DNA from: Streptomyces graminofaciens
GTDB lineage: Bacteria > Actinomycetota > Actinomycetes > Streptomycetales > Streptomycetaceae
Direction: 5' to 3'
DNA: 64,000 nt
Assembly (NCBI RefSeq): GCF_030294945.1
Contig: NZ_AP018448.1
Coordinates: 5,238,001-5,302,000, forward strand
Both the position numbers and the translations under genes were made by a program. Positions 25,394 to 34,943 of this stretch are shown piece by piece (position 1 is the first letter of the stretch; each line of letters begins with the position of its first letter). The notes beneath the pieces were generated by a model. That model did no database searches, was not told the DNA's origin, and saw only the letters and a list, made by a program, of their open reading frames with translations.

Positions 25394-26125
25394 GTCAACT
25401 TGACCCGGCCCTGAAGGACCGGGCTTGGAAGTAGTGCCCAACTGGCTGCTGGGGTGGACTCCTCCGTCCAGACACCCCGTTATGGGGTGGCAGGGACGCG
25501 TGACTCACGCCCCGCATTCCACACTCTCTCGCCACGGGTGGCGATGTTGTGGGAAGCATTCCGGTCGGCGTGGGCAACGACCCCGCACCCCCGGCAGATG
25601 AAAAGCCCCTGGTCGACACGGTTTCGCTTGTCGACGTGGCCGCACTCGGCGCACGTCTGCGACGTGTACGCGGGATCAACGAAAACCAGGGGCACACCGG
25701 CCCGCTTGGCCTTGTAGACGATGAAGTCTCCGAGCTGGGCGAACGCCCAGGAGTGGAGTGCGACCCGTTGGGGCTTGCGGAGCCGTACCCGGTTGCGGAT
25801 GCCCTTGAGTTCTTCGAGGGACAGGCCGCGCCCGGTGCGTTCAGCCTCGGTCACGATCGTCTTGGAGATGATGTGGTTCTGGTTGGCGGCGTGCCGCGCC
25901 TCTTTGCGGGCACGGGCCTTGAGCCGCCGCTTGGCGCTCTTGGTGCGCTTCTTCTGGAGCTTGGCACGCAGGGCAAGCTGTCGCCTTGCGGTACCGGTTG
26001 AGCCCCCGCCCGGCCGCGAGGTAGCCGGTGGAGGCGGTGGCGATGTTCTCGATACCAAGGTCCACGCCAGCGCTTCCTCCCGGGCGTGAACACCCGGGGT
26101 TCCGCGCTAGATCATGCTGAAACAT
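25394..26125 (-). mobile_element. Degraded IS200/IS605-type element (TnpB only)
   Basis: The right end is visible: bases 25404-25423 form the imperfect hairpin CCCGGCCCTGAAGGACCGGG, flanked by GTCAACTTGA, which on the minus strand reads as the usual right end of IS605-group elements just after tnpB. The left end and a tnpA gene are not visible, and tnpB is broken. The element sits between a PH-like gene and a sigma gene without disrupting either. Confidence 0.7.
25480..26125 (-). pseudogene. tnpB remnant, frameshifted and N-terminally truncated
   Basis: RNA-guided nuclease TnpB, reduced to its C-terminal half. One frame gives the RuvC-I block GVDLGIENIATASTGYL up to LNRYR (near 25990). The other frame continues RRQLALRAKLQKKRTKSAKR through VALHSWAFAQLGDFIVYKAK, VPLVFVDPAYTSQTCAECGH and CRGCGVVAHADRNASHNIAT. 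So the catalytic residues and the C-terminal zinc ribbon (CAEC...CRGC) are present but in two frames, with a one-base offset around 25986-25990. The N-terminal half is missing. The protein is not functional as encoded. Confidence 0.85.
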
Positions 26126-26189
26126 TCCCCGGGGTCCACCGCATCAATGAAGTGAGAAGCCCGGCCAGTCCACCCAGTGGGAGTCAGAG

Positions 26190-26699
26190 ATGAGACAAGT
26201 CCGCGCGGACGAGTACCAGGAGTTCGCCGCGGCGCGCGCGGGGCATCTCTACCGGTCCGCCTGTCTGCTCACCGGCGGTGACACCCATCTCGCCGAGGAT
26301 CTCGTGCAGGAGACGCTCGGCCGGCTGTACGTGCGGTGGGGACGCGTGCAGCGGGTCGGGAATCCGGCGGGGTACGCGCAGACCGTGCTCACTCGGACCT
26401 TTCTCGCCCATCAGCGTCGGCGGAGCAGCAAAGAGCGGGCCACCGACTCGATACCCGACAGGGCCGCCGTTCCCGGCTCCGACGCCTCCCTGCGGCTCAC
26501 CCTCGTCGAGGCGCTCGCCCAGCTGCCCGCCAAGGACCGGGCCGTGGTCGTCCTGCGCTACTGGGAGGACCGGTCCATCGAGGAGACCGCCGCCGCCATG
26601 AACGCCAGTTCGGCGGCCGTACGGACGCGGTGCGTGCGCGCCCTCGCCCGGCTTCGCGTGCTCCTCGGGGACGCGCTCGGCGAGTACGTCGCCCCCTGA
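26190..26699 (+). CDS. SigE-family ECF RNA polymerase sigma factor
   Basis: A 169-residue sigma factor of the actinobacterial SigE-family type: region 2 YQEFAAARAGHLYRSACLLT, DTHLAEDLVQETLGRLYVRW; region 4 LPAKDRAVVVLRYWEDRSIE, AAMNASSAAVRTRCVRALAR. GGGAG lies about 6 bases before the ATG. The following membrane protein gene, 69 bases downstream, is its likely partner. Confidence 0.93.
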   Translation: MRQVRADEYQEFAAARAGHLYRSACLLTGGDTHLAEDLVQETLGRLYVRWGRVQRVGNPAGYAQTVLTRTFLAHQRRRSSKERATDSIPDRAAVPGSDASLRLTLVEALAQLPAKDRAVVVLRYWEDRSIEETAAAMNASSAAVRTRCVRALARLRVLLGDALGEYVAP

Positions 26700-26768
26700 T
26701 CGCCCCTGCCCCTGCCCCCGCCCCCTCGTCCACCAACACCCACGCACTCGCAGAAACGGCGGTCCACC

Positions 26769-28055
26769 ATGCCCATCGACCAGCACGACGGCCCCTTCGA
26801 CGCCCCCTTCGAGGACCGCCTCGGCGACGCCCTCCGCACGGCCGGCGGTGCCTTCGAGACCGATCGCCACGCCCTGGTCAGCGGCGGAGCCGTACGCGGC
26901 CGTCGGCTGCTGTTCCGGCGGCGCGCCGCCCTCGTCGGCGGGGTCGCCGGCGTCGCCCTCGTGGGGATCGGCGGCGCGCTCGTCCTGCCCGGCGGCGACA
27001 GCGGCCGGGACAAGGACTCCGTGGCCACCAGCCCCTCCCTGCCACCGCCCCCCGACGACGACGGCACCTACTCCGGCGCCGATCTCGTCCGCGAGCTCAA
27101 GAAGCGGCTCCCGAAGGGGGAGTTCAGCGAGGAGATCGGGCGCGGCACGAGCTCCGAGAACGCGCCGTACGCGCATGTCGTGTACGACGACGGGAAGGGC
27201 GCGGCGGCCGTCGACGTCGGGATCGCCCTGGTCGAACCGGACAGCGAGACGGCGTTCGTCGCGACCCTGTGCCCGGACACGAACCAGATGGAGTACGACT
27301 CCTGCCGGACGAGCAAGCTGTCCGACGGGTCGACGCTCATGCTGTTCCAGGGGTACGAGTACCACCGCCGCGGCGGCACGAAGAACTGGTACGCCAGCCT
27401 GGTCAGCCCGAAGGGATACGTCGTCACCGTCACCGAGTGGAACTCCCCGGCCCAGAAGGGCGAGCCCGTCAGCCGCGACGAACCACCGCTGTCCACCGCC
27501 CAGTTGAAGAGCATCGCCACTGCTGAGATCTGGCGCAGGGCCGCCGACGCCATCCCGGACGAGGAAGACCGGTCGAAGGAGCCCCAGCCGGGCGGCAGCT
27601 CCACCGCCTCCGTCGACGCCCCGACCGTCGACGGGGACGCCATCCGCGAGACCCTCCTCGGGCTGCTCCCCGACGGCGTCGACGTGGTCGCCAAGGGCGG
27701 GCAGGAGAGCGACTACGCGTATGTCGTCCTCGACGACGGCAAGGGGCGGAGCCTCGTGCAGATCAACGTGCAGCTGGGGATGGGGGACGTCCTCGGCTCG
27801 GTCTACGGCGACGACGCCGAGACCCTGCCCGACGGGACCGTGGTCGACTCCCGGCAGGAGCCCGGCGAGAAGGGCGGCGCGGGGGTCGTCATGTGGACCG
27901 TGGACACGCTCCGGCCCGGCAGCGGGCTGCGGGTCGTCGTCAGCGCCTTCAACTCCGGCTCCCAGACCGCCGCCGCGACCCGCGACACCCCCGCGCTCAC
28001 GATGGCCCAGCTCAAGAAGATCGCCACCAGTGAGAAGTGGGCGAAACTCGGCTGA
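26769..28055 (+). CDS. Membrane protein with duplicated extracellular domain, sigma partner
   Basis: A 428-residue protein. A cytoplasmic N-terminus of about 50 residues (FEDRLGDALRTAGGAFETDR) leads to a transmembrane helix (ALVGGVAGVALVGIGGALVL). Two copies of a domain of about 130-140 residues lie outside: copy 1 contains YAHVVYDDGKGAAAVDVGIA and ends PPLSTAQLKSIATAEIW; copy 2 contains YAYVVLDDGKGRSLVQINVQ and ends PALTMAQLKKIATSEKW. Topology and gene order suggest a sigma-linked sensor or anti-sigma, without a zinc-binding motif. The ligand is unknown. Confidence 0.8.
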   Translation: MPIDQHDGPFDAPFEDRLGDALRTAGGAFETDRHALVSGGAVRGRRLLFRRRAALVGGVAGVALVGIGGALVLPGGDSGRDKDSVATSPSLPPPPDDDGTYSGADLVRELKKRLPKGEFSEEIGRGTSSENAPYAHVVYDDGKGAAAVDVGIALVEPDSETAFVATLCPDTNQMEYDSCRTSKLSDGSTLMLFQGYEYHRRGGTKNWYASLVSPKGYVVTVTEWNSPAQKGEPVSRDEPPLSTAQLKSIATAEIWRRAADAIPDEEDRSKEPQPGGSSTASVDAPTVDGDAIRETLLGLLPDGVDVVAKGGQESDYAYVVLDDGKGRSLVQINVQLGMGDVLGSVYGDDAETLPDGTVVDSRQEPGEKGGAGVVMWTVDTLRPGSGLRVVVSAFNSGSQTAAATRDTPALTMAQLKKIATSEKWAKLG

Positions 28056-28074
28056 GCCACCGGGAGAACAGGGC

Positions 28075-29394
28075 TCAGAAGAAGTCCGCCCAGTCCTGGT
28101 CCCAGATCTGCTTCACGCACAGGACCAGGAACAGCAGGCCCGCGATCGCCAGCATCGCGTTGCTGATGATCCCGTTGCGCCACTCCCTGGGTGTACGGGA
28201 GGAGTTGAGGAGCCAGATGAGGGTGAGGGCGAGGAAGGGGAGGAAGGCCGCGCCCAGCACGCCGTAGAGGATGACCAGGCGGAAGGGCTGGCCCTGGAAG
28301 ACGAGGACGATCGGCGGGAAGGTCAGCCACAGCAGGTACGCGCGGAAGGGCCAGGACTTCTCGCGGGCGCCGGAGGCGACCTCCTCGCCCTTGCCCGCGC
28401 CCTGGCCCCGGTAGCGCGCCACGAAGTCCGCGAACATCAGGCTCACGCCGTGCCAGACGCCGATGAGGGAGGTGAAGGAGGTGGCGAAGAACCCGATGAG
28501 GAAGAACTTCGCCGTCGCCGAGCCGTATTCGGCCTCCAGGATGTCGGTGAGCTGGATGAGGCCCTTGTCGCCGCCGGCGAGAGCCACCTTGGAGGAGTGG
28601 AGGAGTTCCGCGCCGACGAAGAGCATCGCGATGACGAAGATGCCGGTGGTCACGTACGCGACCCGGTTGTCGAGGCGCATCACCTTCATCCAGCCGGTGT
28701 TCGTCCAGCCCTTGGCGTTGACCCAGTAGCCGTAGGCGGCCAGCGTGATCGTGCCGCCGACGCCGCCGATCAGGCCGAGGGTGTTGAGGACGGAGTCCTT
28801 CTCGTCGGGGAGGACGGGCAGCAGCCCCGCGAGCGCGTCGGGGATGTTGGGCGTGACGCGGATCGCGAGGTAGACCGTCACCACGAACATGACGCCCACC
28901 AGGACCGTCATGACCTTCTCGAAGACCTCGTACTTGTTGAACCAGACGAAGACGAGGCCGACCAGACCGCAGGCGATGGCCCACCATTCGAGGTCCATCA
29001 CATCGGGGAACAGCGCCTGGAGGGGCAGGGCGCTGGAGGACATCGCGGCCGCGCCGTACGCGAAGCCCCAGATCACGACGTAGACGACGAAGAACCAGGT
29101 CGTCCAGCGGCCGAGGCTCGCCCAGCCGTCGAAGAGGGTGCGGCCGGTGGACAGGTGCCAGCGGCCGGCCGCCTCGGCGAGGGAGATCTTGACGAGACAG
29201 CCGAGGATCGCCGCCCAGAGCAGGGTGTAGCCGAAACTGCTGCCCGCGATGAGGGTCGCCACCAGGTCGCCGGCGCCGACGCCGGTCGCGGCGACAACGA
29301 TGCCAGGGCCGATGTATTTCCAACTGGACTTTCGTGGGGCCGGGTTCGACTCCGCAGTCGCCCCGGTCGCTGTGTTGTCCGTGGTGTCCGCCAT
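28075..29394 (-). CDS. Nramp-superfamily transporter lacking canonical metal motifs
   Basis: A 439-residue protein with about 11 hydrophobic segments and the Nramp layout. The first helix reads GPGIVVAATGVGAGDLVATL, where metal-transporting members have DPGN; the sixth reads GGTITLAAYGYWVNAKG in place of the MPH motif. Both metal-ligand motifs are therefore changed, so the substrate may differ from Mn or Fe. ATG at 29394 was chosen over 29430 because the extra residues are not family-like. It is convergent with the sigma-partner gene. No riboswitch is apparent in the 160-base upstream region. Confidence 0.85.
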   Translation of the reverse strand: MADTTDNTATGATAESNPAPRKSSWKYIGPGIVVAATGVGAGDLVATLIAGSSFGYTLLWAAILGCLVKISLAEAAGRWHLSTGRTLFDGWASLGRWTTWFFVVYVVIWGFAYGAAAMSSSALPLQALFPDVMDLEWWAIACGLVGLVFVWFNKYEVFEKVMTVLVGVMFVVTVYLAIRVTPNIPDALAGLLPVLPDEKDSVLNTLGLIGGVGGTITLAAYGYWVNAKGWTNTGWMKVMRLDNRVAYVTTGIFVIAMLFVGAELLHSSKVALAGGDKGLIQLTDILEAEYGSATAKFFLIGFFATSFTSLIGVWHGVSLMFADFVARYRGQGAGKGEEVASGAREKSWPFRAYLLWLTFPPIVLVFQGQPFRLVILYGVLGAAFLPFLALTLIWLLNSSRTPREWRNGIISNAMLAIAGLLFLVLCVKQIWDQDWADFF

Positions 29395-29558
29395 GCGGAT
29401 CAAGAAAGCGTAAAGAGGGGGCCCGCACAAGAGGGCGTGCGGTGAAGAACCCTGGGGGCTTCACGCCCGGGACGGACCCCGGCGGCTGGGCGCGCCGCCG
29501 GGGGGCCTTGGCTGTCGTTCCGGAACGGGGTGGCGGTGCTCCGTCGGAACTCAGCGGG

Positions 29559-30035
29559 TCACGGCTGTCGCCGACCACAGCCGTCGGACCCGCACGTGCC
29601 GAGCTCGAACCACACGGTCTTGCCCGGCCCGTCCTGGTGGCAGCCCCAGCGCCCGGCGAGCGCGTCCACCAGGAACATCCCTCGGCCGCTGTCCGATATC
29701 TCCGTCGTGCGGCGCACGCTGGGCGGTCGGGCGTCGGCGTCCGACACCTCGCAGCGCAGGATGCCGTGTGAGGCCGACAGGGTGAGCTTGAGACGGCTCT
29801 CCGCGTGTACGAGCGCGTTGGTGACGAGCTCGCTCACGAGGAGTTCCGCGGTCTCGCTCTGATCGAGGAGTCCCCAGCCCTCCAACTGCCGGCGCACCTC
29901 GGCGCGGGCCTGCGCGGCGGCGGTCGGGCGGGGGTCGTACTCGACGCTCAGGTTGCCCGCGCGCATGGGAGGTTGGGGGTAGGAGGCGAAGTGGGGGCCG
30001 GATTCCGGAAGGTGCCCCCCGGAGAGTTGCAGCAT
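29559..30035 (-). CDS. HATPase_c_2 ATP-binding regulatory protein
   Basis: A 158-residue GHKL ATPase similar in type to the one at 23.2-23.6 kb. N-box LLVSELVTNALVHAESRL, G1 region LRCEVSDADARPP, G2 region SGRGMFLVDALAGRWG, end GKTVWFEL. The ATG at 30035 has GGAGG only one base upstream, which is unusually close; upstream in-frame starts exist but their residues are not family-like. No XRE or DUF397 partner adjoins it. It probably controls a sigma or anti-sigma factor elsewhere. Confidence 0.82.
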   Translation of the reverse strand: MLQLSGGHLPESGPHFASYPQPPMRAGNLSVEYDPRPTAAAQARAEVRRQLEGWGLLDQSETAELLVSELVTNALVHAESRLKLTLSASHGILRCEVSDADARPPSVRRTTEISDSGRGMFLVDALAGRWGCHQDGPGKTVWFELGTCGSDGCGRRQP

Positions 30036-30212
30036 GCCTCCAGGGTTGCCGCGGCGAGGGGTCGGTACACGGGGAGGAATACCCGTTTTCCCGGTCTGCA
30101 TATACCTGTTTCCCACCCCACTGCGTCCAGGTATGGGAGATTGTGTTACTTGTATGCGCGTACGTGGGTATGTGCGGCTCGCGAGGCCACGGAGCCCGGG
30201 CAACCGCGGCGG

Positions 30213-32897
30213 TCAGCGTTGCGCGGTGAGCGACTGGGCCGTCGCCCAGGCCGCGATCTGGCTGCGGTTGTGGAAGCCGAGCTTGCCGAGGATGCGTTCC
30301 ACATGGCCTTCGGCGGTACGGCGGGCGATGACGAGGCGGTCGGCGATCTGCTGGTTGGCCAGCCCCTCGGCCACGAGACGGGCCACCTCGGTCTCGCGGG
30401 CGGTGAGGGGGGCAGGTGGCGTCGACGCCGACGGTGCCTGTTGCTCGGTCACCGACCCTTCGTCGGAGGAGGGTTCGGATCGCTCCGCGATCTCCCGGAC
30501 GCTCTCCTGAAGGCCCCGCTGAAGGCCCCCCCGGAGGCCCTCCCGGAGGCCCTCCTGGAGCGCGTACGCCACCGTCTCGTCCAGGTCCATCGCGGCGCCC
30601 CGACGGTACGACCGCTCGTAGGAGCGGCGGCCCAGGGCCTCCCGGGCGCGTGCCTCGCCCTGGTGGCGGGCACAGGTGTGGGCCGGGGAGCCGAGGCGGT
30701 CGGTGGAGATGCCGGACCAGACGCGGTCGGCGCCGCCGAGGAGGGCGGCGGCGCGGCCGTGGGCGCCGAGGGCCGTGGTGATCGAGATCAGCAGGTCGAG
30801 GGTGAGGCCGACACCGAGTAGGTCGTGGACGGCGCTCGCGCGGCGCAGCGCCTCCCGGGCGTACGACTCCGCCCGGTGCCACTCCTCGCGCGCGGTGTGC
30901 GCGACGGCCATGGCCCGCAGCGCGTACGACCGCACCCAGTCCTCGCCACGTCGCTCGCAGCGGCGCAGGACGCGCTCACAGACGGCCTGGGCCCGCTCGG
31001 CGTGGCCCAGGAGGGCGAGGGCGTGGGCGAGTTGCACGTGGCCGAGGGCGACGACGGCGGGGTGGGTGCCGGGGACGGGCACCCGGGCGGCGGTGGCCGA
31101 GCAGTGCGCGAGGGCGGCGGGGAGGTCGCCGTCGAGGAGGTGAAGCACGTCGAGAACGTGCTCGGCGTGCGCGGCCTCGACGGGCTCGCCGAGGGTGCGG
31201 GCGAGTTCGCGGGCCCGGACGGCGAGATTCTCGGGGCCGTGGCTCTCAGGACCGTGGCTCTCGGGGCCGTGGCTCTCGGGGCCGTGGCCGTCGGTGAGGA
31301 GGGCGGAGGTCCACAGGGCGCGGGCCCGCTCGGGGGTGGGCTCCGGGTTCGCCTCCAGGGCGCGGTCCAGCCAGTAGCGGCCCTCCCGTCGCTCACCGCA
31401 GGCATGCCAGAAGAACCAGAGGGTGCCCGCGAGCCGCAGCCCGGCCAGGGCCTCGCCGGGGGTGGCGAGGCTGAACTCCAGTGCCGTACGCAGGCTGTCC
31501 CTGTCGGCGCGCAGCCGGGCGACGATGTCCCGCTGCCTGGGCCCGAACCAGGCCCGCTCGTACGCCGCCACCCGGGTCTGCGTCCAGTCGCGCTGGCGGC
31601 GGCGGGCGGCGGCCTCGGCGCCGGGGGTGCGGCGGAGCAGGTCGAGGCCGTAGTGGCGGAGGGTGTCGAGGAGGCGGTAGCGGACGGTGCCCTGTGGCTG
31701 TTCCTCGCGGATCAGGACGGACTTGTCGACCAGCCCGGCAAGGGCTTCGAGGACGTCGTACGGGGTGATGGGGACGGTGGCCTGCGGGTCCGTGCGGCCG
31801 GTGTCCGCGCGGACCGCCGCGCCGGGCGGGTCCGCACAGACCGCCTCCGCCGTCGCCAGGTCGAAGGTGCCGGCCAGGACCGAGGCACGGGCCCAGACCG
31901 CTCGCTCCTGAGGGGTGCAGAGTTCATGGCTCCAGTCGACGGCCGCGCGGAGCGTCCGATGGCGGGGTGGGACGGCCGGGCTGCCCGCGGCGAGGAGGCG
32001 GTAGCGGTCGTCGAGGCGGTCGAGGAGCTGGTCGACGCCGAGGACGCGCATCCGGACGGCGGCGAGTTCGATGGCGAGGGGGAGGCCGTCGAGGCGTCGG
32101 CAGAGGCGGGCCACGGAGGCGCGGTTGGCCGGGGTGAGGGCGAAGCCGGGAACGACGGCGGCGGCACGGTCGGCGAAGAGGGCGAGGGCCGGGTGGAGCC
32201 GGATGTCGGAGAGGTCGTCGTCGGGGTCGGGGACCTGGAGCGGGCGTACCTCCAGGAGGTGTTCCTCCGTGAGGCCGAGGCGGTGCCGGCTGGTGGCGAG
32301 GACCCGCACGCCGGTCGTGCCGCGCAGCAGGGCGGCGGTGAGGTCGGCGCAGGCGGACAGGAGGTGTTCGCAGTTGTCGAGGACGAGGAGGAGGCGGCGG
32401 TCGCGCAGGTGGTCGAGGAGGGCGTCGAGCACGGCGGAGGCGTCGAGCGCGTCGGGCGCGTCGGCCGGGCTGTCGAGCAGGCCGAGGGCGTGGGCGGTGA
32501 CCAGGGGGACGAGGGCGGGGTCCTGGAGCGCGGAGAGGTGGACGAGCCTGATGCCGTCCGGGAAGGCACGTTCGGTACGGCCGGCGAGGCGGCAGGCCAG
32601 CCGGGTCTTGCCGACGCCGCCGGGGCCGGTGAGCGTGACCAGGCGGGTCCTGGTCAGGAGGAGGCGGGCTTCGGCGAGTTCGTGGGCACGGTCGACGAAG
32701 GTGGTGGTCTCGACCGGGAGTTGGGGGGAGGTCGGGGGGTGGGGTACGTGGGGAGTGGCCGATACGTGAAGGGTGCCCGAGGCATGGGAGGTGCCCGGCG
32801 CTCGGAGGGTGTCCGGTGCCGGGAGTGCGTGTGACTCTTGGGTTGTGTGGGGTGCCCGGAGGGTGTGGGGGTCCCGTCGTGGCGCTGATCCGCCCAT
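30213..32897 (-). CDS. ATP-binding regulator with C-terminal LuxR HTH
   Basis: An 894-residue regulator of the large NB-ARC/LuxR class. Residues about 1-70 are low-complexity. The ATPase has Walker [21 protein letters not shown] and Walker [21 protein letters not shown], then [21 protein letters not shown] helical TPR-like region follows (about 390-800), and the C-terminal HTH is [20 protein letters not shown], then [21 protein letters not shown] 15-base tandem repeat in the middle encodes HGPES units. ATG at 32897 was chosen because AGGA lies 10 bases upstream; the longer open frame to 33077 is less likely. Confidence 0.88.
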   Translation of the reverse strand: MGGSAPRRDPHTLRAPHTTQESHALPAPDTLRAPGTSHASGTLHVSATPHVPHPPTSPQLPVETTTFVDRAHELAEARLLLTRTRLVTLTGPGGVGKTRLACRLAGRTERAFPDGIRLVHLSALQDPALVPLVTAHALGLLDSPADAPDALDASAVLDALLDHLRDRRLLLVLDNCEHLLSACADLTAALLRGTTGVRVLATSRHRLGLTEEHLLEVRPLQVPDPDDDLSDIRLHPALALFADRAAAVVPGFALTPANRASVARLCRRLDGLPLAIELAAVRMRVLGVDQLLDRLDDRYRLLAAGSPAVPPRHRTLRAAVDWSHELCTPQERAVWARASVLAGTFDLATAEAVCADPPGAAVRADTGRTDPQATVPITPYDVLEALAGLVDKSVLIREEQPQGTVRYRLLDTLRHYGLDLLRRTPGAEAAARRRQRDWTQTRVAAYERAWFGPRQRDIVARLRADRDSLRTALEFSLATPGEALAGLRLAGTLWFFWHACGERREGRYWLDRALEANPEPTPERARALWTSALLTDGHGPESHGPESHGPESHGPENLAVRARELARTLGEPVEAAHAEHVLDVLHLLDGDLPAALAHCSATAARVPVPGTHPAVVALGHVQLAHALALLGHAERAQAVCERVLRRCERRGEDWVRSYALRAMAVAHTAREEWHRAESYAREALRRASAVHDLLGVGLTLDLLISITTALGAHGRAAALLGGADRVWSGISTDRLGSPAHTCARHQGEARAREALGRRSYERSYRRGAAMDLDETVAYALQEGLREGLRGGLQRGLQESVREIAERSEPSSDEGSVTEQQAPSASTPPAPLTARETEVARLVAEGLANQQIADRLVIARRTAEGHVERILGKLGFHNRSQIAAWATAQSLTAQR
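31231..31290. repeat. 15-base coding tandem repeat in the LuxR regulator
   Basis: About four copies of a 15-base unit (GGGGCCGTGGCTCTC on the plus strand) encode repeated GPESH pentapeptides in the regulator. The period keeps the frame. Confidence 0.75.
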
Positions 32898-33491
32898 GAT
32901 CAGCCAGTCCTCTGGGGTGGGTTGAAAGTCGCCGGAGTGTGGGGCTCCTCTTGCGCGGACCCCTACTGTCGCGGCTGTCGCCCGATTGCGCATCCGCGAT
33001 TCACACCTGTGGGTGGCGTTTTGTGCGGGACGCCGGGGAGGGGGCGGGGACGCGTAAACTGCGCGACTCGCTGCCACCCCGGGACCGGTGAGCCTACGCC
33101 CGGAGCGCCCGGAGTGCCCGATACGCCCGATGAGCCCGGCATATCCGATGCGCCCGGCGCACCCGATGCGCCCCGTCGCTCAACCCGGCAGCCCCGGCAG
33201 CACCCCCGGCGGTCCCGGCTACCCCACCGACCACCCGCACCCCTCCCCGACCACCCGCGCCCCCCACCGGCCATTTTCCGATCCCTTCCGGCCACGCGGA
33301 CCTGCCGCCGACCACCCTCACCCTTGACCTGGCCATGTCATAGCCGCACGATGAGCGCCACACCCGCACCAGGCCCTGTCGGGCACCCCACGGCACCCGG
33401 CAGGCCCGAGGCACGTCGCACGGAACCACCCCCCGCTCCACTCCCCCGCTTCCGGAAGATCCCGGAACCCCCGGAGAAACAAGGAGACTTC
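32898..33491. other. Non-coding gap between LuxR regulator and carboxypeptidase
   Basis: 594 bases without a convincing gene. Bases about 33095-33180 carry a degenerate tandem repeat based on CCCGATGCGCCCGG, and the rest to 33330 is a proline-codon-like C-rich stretch. Reading frames here translate to low-complexity Pro/Arg without family features. The promoters of both divergent genes must lie here, and the ribosome-binding site AAGGAGA is at 33481-33486. Confidence 0.5.
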
Positions 33492-34871
33492 ATGCGACTT
33501 CGCATACGCGGCAGGGCAGCCTCCGCACCAGGCGGCACCGGCAAGAGATCCGTCCGCCGCACCGCCACCCTCGCCACGCTGATGGCGATGGCCCTCGCGG
33601 CCCCGATCGCGACCACCACCACCGACGCGACCGCGACCAGCGGCAAGCGCCCGGCGGCCTCGGCGGACGACATCCGCCAGTACGAGGTCCATATGCACTC
33701 GGACGCCAAGTCCCGTACGGCGATCCAGAAGTCCGGCGTGAGCGTGGACGACGCCGACGACCACTCCGTCTTCATCTCCGGCCGCGCGGACCAGGTGAAG
33801 AAGCTGCGCCAACAGGGCTACGAGGTCACGGCGTTGGGCGCGGTCCCCGACCGGTCGAACGGCAAGGACGACCTCCGGCTCTTCGACTTCCCGTCCGCCG
33901 ACTCGAAGTACCACAACTACACGGAGATGACGAGCGAGATCAACTCGCTCGTCTCGGCGAACAGTTCCATCGCCAGCCAGCGGGTCATCGGCACCTCGTA
34001 CCAGGGCCGGAACATCGTCGCCATCAAGATCAGCGACAACGTCGGCACCGACGAGGCCGAGCCCGAGGTGCTGTTCACGCACCACCAGCACGCCCGTGAG
34101 CACCTCACCGTCGAGATGGCGCTCTATCTGCTGCGCGAGCTGACCTCCGACTACGGCAGCGACTCCCGCGTCACCAACATGGTGAACAACCGTGAGATCT
34201 GGATCATCCCGGACCTCAACCCGGACGGCGGCGAGTACGACGTGGCGAGCGGCTCGTACCGTTCGTGGCGCAAGAACCGCCAGCCCAACAGCGGTTCGTC
34301 GGCCGTCGGCACGGACCTCAACCGCAACTGGAACTACCGCTGGGGCTGCTGCGGCGGTTCGTCCGGCTCCACGTCCTCGGAGACCTACCGGGGTACGGCC
34401 GCCGAGTCCGCGCCCGAGGTGAAGGTCGTCGCCAACTTCGTGCGCAGCCGGATCGTCGGCGGTGTCCAGCAGATCAAGACCGGCATCGACTTCCACACCT
34501 ACAGCGAGCTGGTCCTGTGGCCCTTCGGGTACACGACCGCCGACACTGCGACCGGGATGACGGCGGACGACAACGCCGCGTTCAAGGCGGTCGGGCGGAA
34601 GATGGCCGCGAGCAACGGGTACACGGCCGAGCAGGCGAGTGATCTGTACATCACGGACGGGTCGATCGACGACTATCTCTGGGGCTCCCAGAAGATCTTC
34701 TCGTACACCTTCGAGATGTACCCGTCCTCCAGTGGAGGCGGCGGCTTCTACCCGCCCGACGAGGTGATCGACCGGGAGACCGCGCGCAACCGGGACGCGG
34801 TGCTGCAACTGCTGGAGAACTCGGACTGCATGTACCGGTCCATCGGCAAGGAGGCGCAGTACTGCGGATGA
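33492..34871 (+). CDS. Secreted M14 zinc carboxypeptidase
   Basis: A 459-residue secreted protease. The N-terminal signal is of an extended basic type ([12 protein letters not shown] ... [19 protein letters not shown]), followed by a propeptide-like region to about residue 130. The M14 domain has the zinc-ligand motif [12 protein letters not shown] and the third ligand in [10 protein letters not shown], the Asn-Arg block [13 protein letters not shown], and the catalytic Glu in FSYTFEMYP (read SYTFEMYP). All key residues are present. AAGGAGA precedes the ATG by 5 bases. It removes C-terminal residues from extracellular peptides. Confidence 0.93.
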   Translation: MRLRIRGRAASAPGGTGKRSVRRTATLATLMAMALAAPIATTTTDATATSGKRPAASADDIRQYEVHMHSDAKSRTAIQKSGVSVDDADDHSVFISGRADQVKKLRQQGYEVTALGAVPDRSNGKDDLRLFDFPSADSKYHNYTEMTSEINSLVSANSSIASQRVIGTSYQGRNIVAIKISDNVGTDEAEPEVLFTHHQHAREHLTVEMALYLLRELTSDYGSDSRVTNMVNNREIWIIPDLNPDGGEYDVASGSYRSWRKNRQPNSGSSAVGTDLNRNWNYRWGCCGGSSGSTSSETYRGTAAESAPEVKVVANFVRSRIVGGVQQIKTGIDFHTYSELVLWPFGYTTADTATGMTADDNAAFKAVGRKMAASNGYTAEQASDLYITDGSIDDYLWGSQKIFSYTFEMYPSSSGGGGFYPPDEVIDRETARNRDAVLQLLENSDCMYRSIGKEAQYCG

Positions 34872-34896
34872 GCCCGCGGCACTGATCAGAACGTCG

Positions 34897-34937
34897 GGGA
34901 ACTGCGGGCCGGCTGTGGCCGGTCGCGCAGTTCCCCG
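34897..34937. repeat. Interspersed palindromic repeat, copy B1
   Basis: GGGGAACTGCG (34897-34907) and CGCAGTTCCCC (34927-34937) form an 11-bp perfect stem with a 19-base loop. The core matches copy B2 at 56082-56125 (CGCGCAGTTCCCCGCGCCC). It lies between two convergent genes, where it may also work as a bidirectional terminator. Confidence 0.75.
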
Positions 34938-34943
34938 CGCCCC

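Noticed and set aside
33088..33327. A 79-residue plus-strand frame rich in Pro and Arg before the carboxypeptidase
   Set aside because: Degenerate tandem-repeat DNA, no ribosome-binding site and no family features.
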